Below are positions 57,876 to 64,000 of a stretch of DNA of 64,000 bases, in pieces. This DNA is from Lolium rigidum (Eukaryota; Streptophyta; Magnoliopsida; Poales; Poaceae). The notes under the pieces are model-generated. The model was not told the origin of the DNA. It did no database searches and saw only the letters and a list, made by a program, of their open reading frames with translations. The stretch covers positions 95,769,276 to 95,833,275 of the forward strand of contig NC_061508.1 of the NCBI RefSeq assembly GCF_022539505.1, written 5' to 3'. How positions within the stretch are numbered: the stretch's first letter is position 1; every line of letters starts with the position of its first letter. The position numbers and the translations under genes were made by a program.

Positions 57876-59421
57876 CTTCTAAAATATTTTGTATGTAAGT
57901 ATTTGTATGGCTATTATCAATGCAATAAGAAAAACACCCATGAAGGACATCATCAATATCAAGATCACTCATATGTAACAAAGAGATTTTTCTCGACAGT
58001 TCTTCACACCCCAAAAATAAAGTAAGTTCATCATGCTGATTAGGAGTAATTTCATCATCACAATACAAATTTGCAGCACTCATTGGGTTCAAATTATTAT
58101 TGGAGGAGCATTGAAAATTAAAATGACCCACTTCATGGCAAACTTCACAAATAAAAGGATAGAGGGAACAAACTACTTTACCAAGATCATCTAGAGCCCT
58201 AAACCACTTTCTAGTTTTTTCATTAGCATGATGGATACAATATTCATCTTTGATTTGATTAATTCCACAAGGTCTATGTATTCCACAAAAATTAACATGC
58301 TTATAGGAAATAACATTCTTAGGAGTTTGAGCATGCTCATTACAATAATTAACAACAATTTCATTCTTCATGCAAGCCTCTTTAAAAGGTTCATGATACT
58401 TATCAAAATTATTTTTAGGCAATTCAAAATGAGAAGCAAAGGCTTTATAAAGATTTGCAGCAACTTCAGAGTCAAGACCATAAGTAGCACTAATATTTCG
58501 AAATTTATCGGTATCCATAAAAGTTTCAATGCATTCATAATCATAATTTATACCTGACTCTTTACCTTTGTCGTTCTCCCAATCTTCAGCGTTCTCCTTA
58601 ATCCGATCAAGAAGGTCCATTTTAAACTCTTCTTTGTTGCGCGTGAATGATCCAGAACAAGTAGCATCCAGCAAGGTCTTATCTTGAAAAGAAAGTCTTG
58701 CATATAAATTATCAATGATGATATTACTTGGAAGCTCATGATTGGGGCATTTGAGCATTAAAGACTTCAATCTCTCCCATGCTTGGGCAATACTCTCTCC
58801 ATCATGAGGCCAGAAATTATATATTCGGTTTCGGTCTTTGTGAATTTCACTTGGAGGATAGAATTTAGAATAAAATAGAGGCACAATATCCTTCCAATCA
58901 AGAGAATGCTCATCTTTTAGCAGTTTATGCCAATGCGCCGCTTTACCAGACAACGACATAGAGAATAATTTCTTCTTCACTTCATCCATAGAGATACCTG
59001 CACACTTGAATAACCCGCATAATTCATGCAAAAACAGTAAATGATCTCCAGGATGCACAGTTCCATCCCCTTCATAGCGGTTATCCATAACACGTTCAAT
59101 AATTTTCATAGGTATTTTATATGGGATACTTTTAGTAGGTGCATTTAAAATATCACAAGCATCATTAGAGTTATCGCATATGGGAGATAAAGTGTTATCG
59201 TAGCAAATTTTCTCACCTGAAGATGGGAAGCTAAAAAGATCACAAAAACTAGCTTCCCCAAGCTTAGACTTCTCCATAGCATTAGCAGTAATCGCATTCA
59301 TACTAATAACATCGCTACTAGCATGGGAATAAGGTTCCATTGGTTTTTTAATGTTTGCACCAAACAATTCTAAATCAGGAAAAAGATTAAAAAGCTCACT
59401 AAATTTTTTGTTGTTTTCCAT
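57853..59421 (-). CDS. Gypsy 3 gag protein
   Basis: The 522-residue frame begins 171 bases inside the 5' LTR, just after the primer site. The gag domain lies at residues about 105-270 (DHLLFLHELCGLFKCAG, SGKAAHWHKLLKD, GESIAQAWERLKSLMLKCPN). A canonical CCHC zinc knuckle, CEVCHEVGHFNFQC, lies near residue 425. It should form the virus-like particle and bind RNA in the cytoplasm. The frame is free of stops, which is notable for an element with no pol. It ends NILEDDTLPKI at a possible slippage site. Confidence 0.85.
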   Translation of the reverse strand: MENNKKFSELFNLFPDLELFGANIKKPMEPYSHASSDVISMNAITANAMEKSKLGEASFCDLFSFPSSGEKICYDNTLSPICDNSNDACDILNAPTKSIPYKIPMKIIERVMDNRYEGDGTVHPGDHLLFLHELCGLFKCAGISMDEVKKKLFSMSLSGKAAHWHKLLKDEHSLDWKDIVPLFYSKFYPPSEIHKDRNRIYNFWPHDGESIAQAWERLKSLMLKCPNHELPSNIIIDNLYARLSFQDKTLLDATCSGSFTRNKEEFKMDLLDRIKENAEDWENDKGKESGINYDYECIETFMDTDKFRNISATYGLDSEVAANLYKAFASHFELPKNNFDKYHEPFKEACMKNEIVVNYCNEHAQTPKNVISYKHVNFCGIHRPCGINQIKDEYCIHHANEKTRKWFRALDDLGKVVCSLYPFICEVCHEVGHFNFQCSSNNNLNPMSAANLYCDDEITPNQHDELTLFLGCEELSRKISLLHMSDLDIDDVLHGCFSYCIDNSHTNTYIQNILEDDTLPKI

Positions 59422-59564
59422 TATGCCTAACTAGTGAAAATAAAAACAAGAAACAAAAAGATGCAATTGCAGGATTTAAAGGAAATAGCTTCGAGCACAC
59501 ACACAATGGCGCCAGAAAAGTACTGTTACCTGGAACCGGAGTATGAGCGCCTTTTTACCTTTCC

Positions 59565-59582
59565 TCCGCGGCAACGGCGCCA
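59565..59582 (-). other. Gypsy 3 primer-binding site (tRNA-Asp type)
   Basis: The minus strand reads TGGCGCCGTTGCCGCGGA, ten bases after the 5' LTR. It complements the plant tRNA-Asp 3' end except for one base. Confidence 0.8.
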
Positions 59583-59592
59583 GAAAAGTGCT

Positions 59593-61291
59593 TGATGTCT
59601 ACGGGAGCTTCTATTCTTGTAGACAGTGTTGGGCCTCCAAGAGCAGAGGTTTGTAGAACAGCAGCAAGTTTCCCTTAAGTGGATCACCCAAGGTTTATCG
59701 AACTCGGGGAGGAAGAGGTCAAAGATATCCCTCTCATGCAACCCCGCAACCACAAAGCAAGAAGTCTCTTGTGTCCCCAACACACCTAATAGGTGCACTA
59801 GTTCGGCGAAGAGATAGTGAAATACAGGTGGTATGAATAAGTAGTAGCAACGGCACCAGAAAAGTGCTTTGCCCGGGACGAGTAAACAAGCAGTAGTAAC
59901 GCAGCGATAGTAACGCAGTAGAAACAGTAAACAAGCAGCGATAGCGATATTTAGGAACAAGGCCTAGGGATTAGACTTTCACTAGTGGACACTCTCAACA
60001 TTGATCACATAACAGAATAGATAAATGCATACTCTACACTCTTGTTGGATGATGAACACATTGCGTAGGATTACACGAACCCTCAATGCCGGAGTTAACA
60101 AGCTCCACAATAATGCTCATATTTTAGTAACCTTTAGTGTAAGATAGATCAAAAGACTAAACCAAGTACTAACATAGCATGCACACTGTCACCTTCATGC
60201 ATATGTAGGAGGGATAGATCACATCAATATTATCATAGCAATAGTTAACTTCGCAATCTACAAGAGATCATGATCATAGCATAAACCAAGTACTAACACG
60301 GTGCACACACTGTCACCTTTGCACACGTGCAGGAGGAATAAAACTACTTTAATAACATTGCTAGAGTAGCACATAGATAAATTGTGATACCAACACATTG
60401 CAATCATAAAGAGATATAAATAAGCACCTCACTATGCCATTCAACAGTGAATAAGTATTCCGTGAAATATAGCCTAAGAGACCCACACGGTGCACACACC
60501 GTCACCTTTACACACGTGGGACAAGGAGTCTCCGGAGATCACATAAGTAAAACTCACTTGACTAGCATAGTGACATCTAGATTACAAGCATCATCATATG
60601 AATCTCAATCATGTAAGGCAGCTCATGAGATTATTGTATTGAAGTACATAGGAGAGAGATGAACCACATAGCTACCGGTATAGCCCCGAGCCTCGATGGA
60701 GAACTACTCCCTCCTCATGGGAGCAGCAGCGGTGTCGAAGATGGCGGTGGAGATGGCAGCGGTGTCGATGGAGAAGCCTTCCGGGGGCACTTCCCCGCTC
60801 CGGCAGGGTGCCGGAACAGAGACTCCTGTCCCCCAGATCTTGGCTTCGCGATGGCGGCGGCTCTGGAAGGTTTTCCGTATCGTGGTTTTTCGCCTCAGGG
60901 GTTTCGCGACGGAGGCTTTATATAGGCGAAGAGGCGGCGCAGGAAGGTCGAAGGGGTGGCCACACCATATGGCGGCGCGGCCAGGGCCTGGGCCGCGCCG
61001 GCCTATGGTCTGGGGGCCCAGTGCCCCCCCTGGTCCTTCCCGGTGTTCCGGATGCTTCCGGTGAAAATAGGAACCCGGGTCTTCGATTTCGTCCAATTCC
61101 GAGAATATTTCGTTACTAGGATTTCTGAAACCAAAAACAGCAGAAAACAGGAACCGGCACTTCGGCATCTTGTTAATAGGTTAGTTCCGTAAAATGCACG
61201 AATATGACATAAAGTGTGCATAAAACATGTAGATAACATCAATAATGTGGCATGGAACATAAGAAATTATCGATACGTCGGAGACGTATCA
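59593..61291 (-). repeat. Gypsy element 3, 5' LTR
   Basis: This 1699-bp LTR is a close match to 52559-54241. It has the same TATA box at 60917-60924. It supplies the promoter for gag on the minus strand. Confidence 0.9.
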
Positions 61292-63292
61292 ATCACTCAA
61301 TAAAAACACCAACACAATATTTTTGCTAAAGCATTTCCTAGGTTTTTCTATTAGAGTTTTTCCCTGGAAACCCTTATCAACAAGCCATTTTTCCACCAAT
61401 TATTTCATGTGGGATTATTATCCAATTGTGGAGTTTTTGTGCCTGGATGAATTCTTTGTTGTCTGTACTTCAAAACTACGATATTGGTTTAAATTTAGAA
61501 AAATTATAAACAACCAATGCATGCATGTTTAGATAGCAAGATGATAATTAAAGGCACGAAAAACACTAGAGTAGCTGTGTTTCCTCCAAGTTTTTCCCAC
61601 CTTAATTATTTTTCACAAGATAATAAAGGTGTGTTTCTGAAACCTTGTATCATGATTAAGAATGTACGACCTGAAAACTCACCGTTGTATTTTATTTGCT
61701 ATGTCTGCCATACTCCAACTTTTCCTTGAAAATAAGATAGACAAGAGAGAACCGTGAGAAAAACAGAAAGTACCTATCTTTTCAGCATTGTTTCAAGGCC
61801 ATGTACATTTTGAAAATCATACTAAATTGATGTTTCTGAAACTATATATCATGGTTAACAATCTCCAATTTGAATTTTCCAAATTGGAGTTCATTTGCTT
61901 GGTCAACCATGCTTGCGCTTTTCATGTGTTCTGTCTGTTCCAATACTTGTGGCTGTCTAGAAATTCGGAATTTTCTGAACTTTTTCTTGGACATATGTTT
62001 TCCTTCTTGGTTTGTTTGTTTGTTGGTATAATTGAGTGGGGATCATGTCCTAGTCATCGCCCCATGTCTCCACTTGTTGTTCCATGCTTTGGATACCTCT
62101 TTGCTTAGCCTTGAAGAGAAAGGAGAGGAGGGCAAGTTGAGACCAATAGGAGATAGGGGAAATTGGAAACCCATACCTTTGACCACCCCTCTTGCCATAG
62201 GTGCCTTCCACACCAAAACTTGACCCTTGTGCTAGCCCATTCCACCCTTTGCTTGCCACCAAGAGCCATCTATGCCCATACCCTTGACCACCACTTGGCC
62301 TTGTGTGCCTTCTACACCAAGGCTCACCCCATGTGCAAGCCCATGCTCAATCACCCATGCCTTTGCCTTGCTAGTCCATGCCAAGCCAAGGCATGCATAT
62401 CCAAACCTTGGCCTATACGGCTCTTGTGCTCAAACCGTCTCACCACTAGCGCCACACCACCCCACTCACTCTCCCCAACCCATCCTTGCTTGCTAGCTTG
62501 CTCTCGGGAGTTGTGCGAGAAGGAAACCACCGGTGCCGGCGCCGTTGCCGCCTCCTACGACCGCCGAGACGCCATCGCCCGTGGTTGCTCCCACAGCCGC
62601 CGCGTGCACCGCATGCCTCGCCCCACCTCCCTGCGTCGACCCCGCATCATGACCACCGAGCCTTGTCGCTCCTAGGTGAGCCACCACATCGCCGCACGCT
62701 GGTGTTCGTCCGTGCGTGCGCAGTGAGAGAGGAGAGGAGAGGAGAGGAGAGTGATGCACCCGCACTGTCGATCGCGCGATCGACGGATGCCTTCAAACCC
62801 CGCCATTCCCCCGTGCGTGTGTCCCTTGGTCCTCCCCAGCGCTTGCTTGGCCGTGTCGCTGTGAACCTAGCCCGTTAAGCTTTTGCTGTGTGAACTTTAA
62901 TCTTTTTGCATACTGACAGAAAACAACACTATAGTTTTTGGCCTAGGAAAAATAGGAAAATTGGGTGTTTTGCCAAACTAAAATTATAGCTAGTAGCCTA
63001 ACCTTTTCTTAACCAGATCCCGTTGGTATATCTAGGTTTTGACCTTTATTTTTGCCATAGTAATTCCTTTGGCGTAATGTGTCCGTTAAATGTAAACGGA
63101 CATAACTTTAAATCTAGGAACCCAAATGAAGTGAATCCAACTATTTTGAAAATCCATTCACATTACCTTTCAGTAGGAATTAGCGTTGCATGCACGGGGT
63201 CTTTCTATTTGAAATGACATGTGTTTTGGTAAACCTACTGTGAGCATTTCTAGGGTTTTTGTAGAATGTTTAAAAACGATTTTTGAAGAAAA

Positions 63293-63749
63293 GGCCTAGT
63301 CGGTCGCCTCGCCAAGCGCTGCACCATCACAAGTCTGACATTGTTGGTAGTGGGCTCATAAAATTGAGGTGCTGCCAATTCTTTCCGACTAGGTGGGCTT
63401 GAGCCGGACTCTTACAAGTCGGAAGCACTTGGTAAGCTAGATGAGTCAAACACAACGGTTGTGGGGATCGGGCGAGGAAGGTCGGGACCCGGGCATGTGA
63501 TGCCACCCGACTAACGAGAGTCGTATGAGATGCGATAGGCAAGGTGTTGCCTACCTAGATCACTTGGCGGCCGAGCGGTGATGCTAAAGCTCACTAGTCG
63601 TTTTGCTTATTTAGGATCCCGAATCCCTTAGTAACCATCTGAGAGATGTTGGTTCTAGTGGGAGCATAAGTATTAAAGCGTTTAATATTCCTGCTCTTTT
63701 ATGAATACATGTCTTTACTGTTTTTTTGCATATTTTCTGTTGTAGATCA
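63293..63749 (+). other. Copia 2 untranslated leader, second part
   Basis: It begins with a near-copy (63293-63449) of the leader segment at 52095-52249, then continues with new leader sequence to the gag ATG. Confidence 0.65.
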
Positions 63750-63775
63750 ATGGCACCTAGCAACCTTCCACATTT
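63750..63775 (+). CDS. Copia 2 gag, first codons
   Basis: The ATG at 63750 follows TGTAGATCA and encodes MAPSNLPHF, a typical start for BARE-type gag. The frame is cut at 63776 by a CACTA element. The rest of gag should lie beyond that element, outside the window. Confidence 0.6.
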
Positions 63776-64000
63776 CACTAGTAGGAAAACCCTTATAGGC
63801 AAAGCTTAGTTCTGTGGCGCACCAAAATAAATGCGCCACAGAAAGATTTTTTGTGGCGCACGAGGAAGAATGCGCCACAAAAATAAGCTATTTTTGTGGC
63901 GCACTACCGTGCCGTGCGCCACAGAAATTATGTGGGGCCCACATCCTGCCACCACCAATAATTAGTGTAGGTATTTCTGTGGCGCACATGACTTGCCGCG
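63776..64000. mobile_element. CACTA element, left end (continues beyond window)
   Basis: It begins CACTAGTAGGAAAACCC. The motif TCTGTGGCGCAC and its reverse complement GTGCGCCACAGA repeat about eight times within 200 bp, in both orientations, as in CACTA subterminal arrays. The preceding TTT may be the target duplication. Its GGCGCAC core is shared with the array of the large CACTA at 26612-26860. Confidence 0.85.

Larger units (their letters stand above)
52559..61291 (-). mobile_element. Sabrina-like gypsy LTR retrotransposon 3, gag-only
   Basis: LTRs lie at 52559-54241 and 59593-61291, with a perfect duplication ATCAC at 52554-52558 and 61292-61296. It belongs to the same family as gypsy element 1 and has the same orientation, but its 5.35-kb internal region keeps a full gag. 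No protease, reverse transcriptase, RNase H or integrase is seen, so it depends on enzymes from another element. Confidence 0.93.
52250..63292. mobile_element. Truncated second copy of the long LTR, itself holding a gypsy element
   Basis: The parts 52250-52558 and 61297-63292 align with the first 2 kb or so of the solo LTR at 45184. Shared words include TGTCACAGCCCAA, TTTTGTTTAATAAACAACTTTG and CAACCAATGCATGCATGTTTAG. The copy ends at about 63292, well short of the full 5-kb LTR, with no TTACA end. Beyond the break the copia leader resumes. A GC-rich segment at 62520-62880 yields long but unsupported frames. Confidence 0.75.
44838..63775 (+). mobile_element. Copia LTR retrotransposon 2 (BARE/Angela-like), 5' part with nested insertions
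   Basis: The LTR starts TGTTGGGAATATGCCCTAGAGG, close to the BARE/Angela start. It ends CCATACA at 51199 before a TGGTATCA primer site. A leader follows, and gag starts at 63750. Nested inside are a 5-kb solo LTR (45184-50225) and a truncated copy of that LTR (52250-63292), which holds a gypsy element. Gag is cut at 63775 by a CACTA element. Pol and the 3' LTR are outside the window. Confidence 0.85.

Noticed and set aside
62163..62878. Long frames in the GC-rich part of the truncated long LTR
   Set aside because: Composition bias explains them, and the aligned part of the other LTR copy (46281-46646) does not keep the same protein.

Overview
The window is repeat-rich intergenic DNA from a large grass genome. 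A pooid grass (Triticeae, oat or ryegrass relatives) fits best, judged from the Sabrina-like gypsy LTRs, the BARE/Angela-like copia LTR start and the Caspar-like CACTA ends. The species cannot be fixed from sequence alone. I see no intact cellular gene, tRNA, rRNA or CRISPR array. Almost everything is mobile DNA, much of it nested.

Region 1 (1-26884) is the right-hand part of a large CACTA (En/Spm-class) transposon whose left end lies outside the window. It carries three genes on the + strand: a TNP2-type transposase (to 5336), a spliced second gene with a Ptta/En/Spm domain and a degenerate Ulp1-like tail (about 5790-18546), and a small third gene joining an RNase H1 hybrid-binding domain to a membrane segment (26045-26308). 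It ends in a block of inverted GCGCCGG-type repeats and the terminus TAGTAGTG. Three elements are nested in it, each with a perfect target-site duplication: a CACTA element (1032-3822, TSD GTC), a minus-strand gypsy element (10228-17101, TSD ATATT) and a plus-strand gypsy element (18959-25782, TSD ACTTC).

Region 2 (26885-29455) is the 5' LTR and gag of a minus-strand copia element that the CACTA element split. Region 3 (29456-43880) is a mosaic of diverged direct duplications with no recognisable gene. One copy holds a left-truncated CACTA element with nine units of a roughly 350-bp tandem repeat (34496-38562). The other holds a short LINE-like retroposon (41348-42587) with a 16-bp TSD. Each copy lacks the insertion found in the other.

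Region 4 (43956-44837) is one broken exon of a 3'-5' exonuclease-like gene followed by a tandem repeat. Region 5 (44838-63775) is a plus-strand copia element: its LTR is split by a 5-kb solo LTR (TSD AATGT), and its leader is split by a truncated second copy of that LTR, which itself holds a minus-strand gypsy element (52559-61291, TSD ATCAC). The copia gag starts at 63750 and is cut after nine codons by the left end of another CACTA element (63776 onward).

Three points stand out. Many frame breaks and LTR mismatches sit at CAG/CTG trinucleotides, most often as CAG read as CGAG, which suggests a systematic sequence artefact. None of the three full-length gypsy elements encodes a polymerase. 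The CACTA element pairs an internal palindrome with the same motif as its own terminus, which suggests self-regulation.
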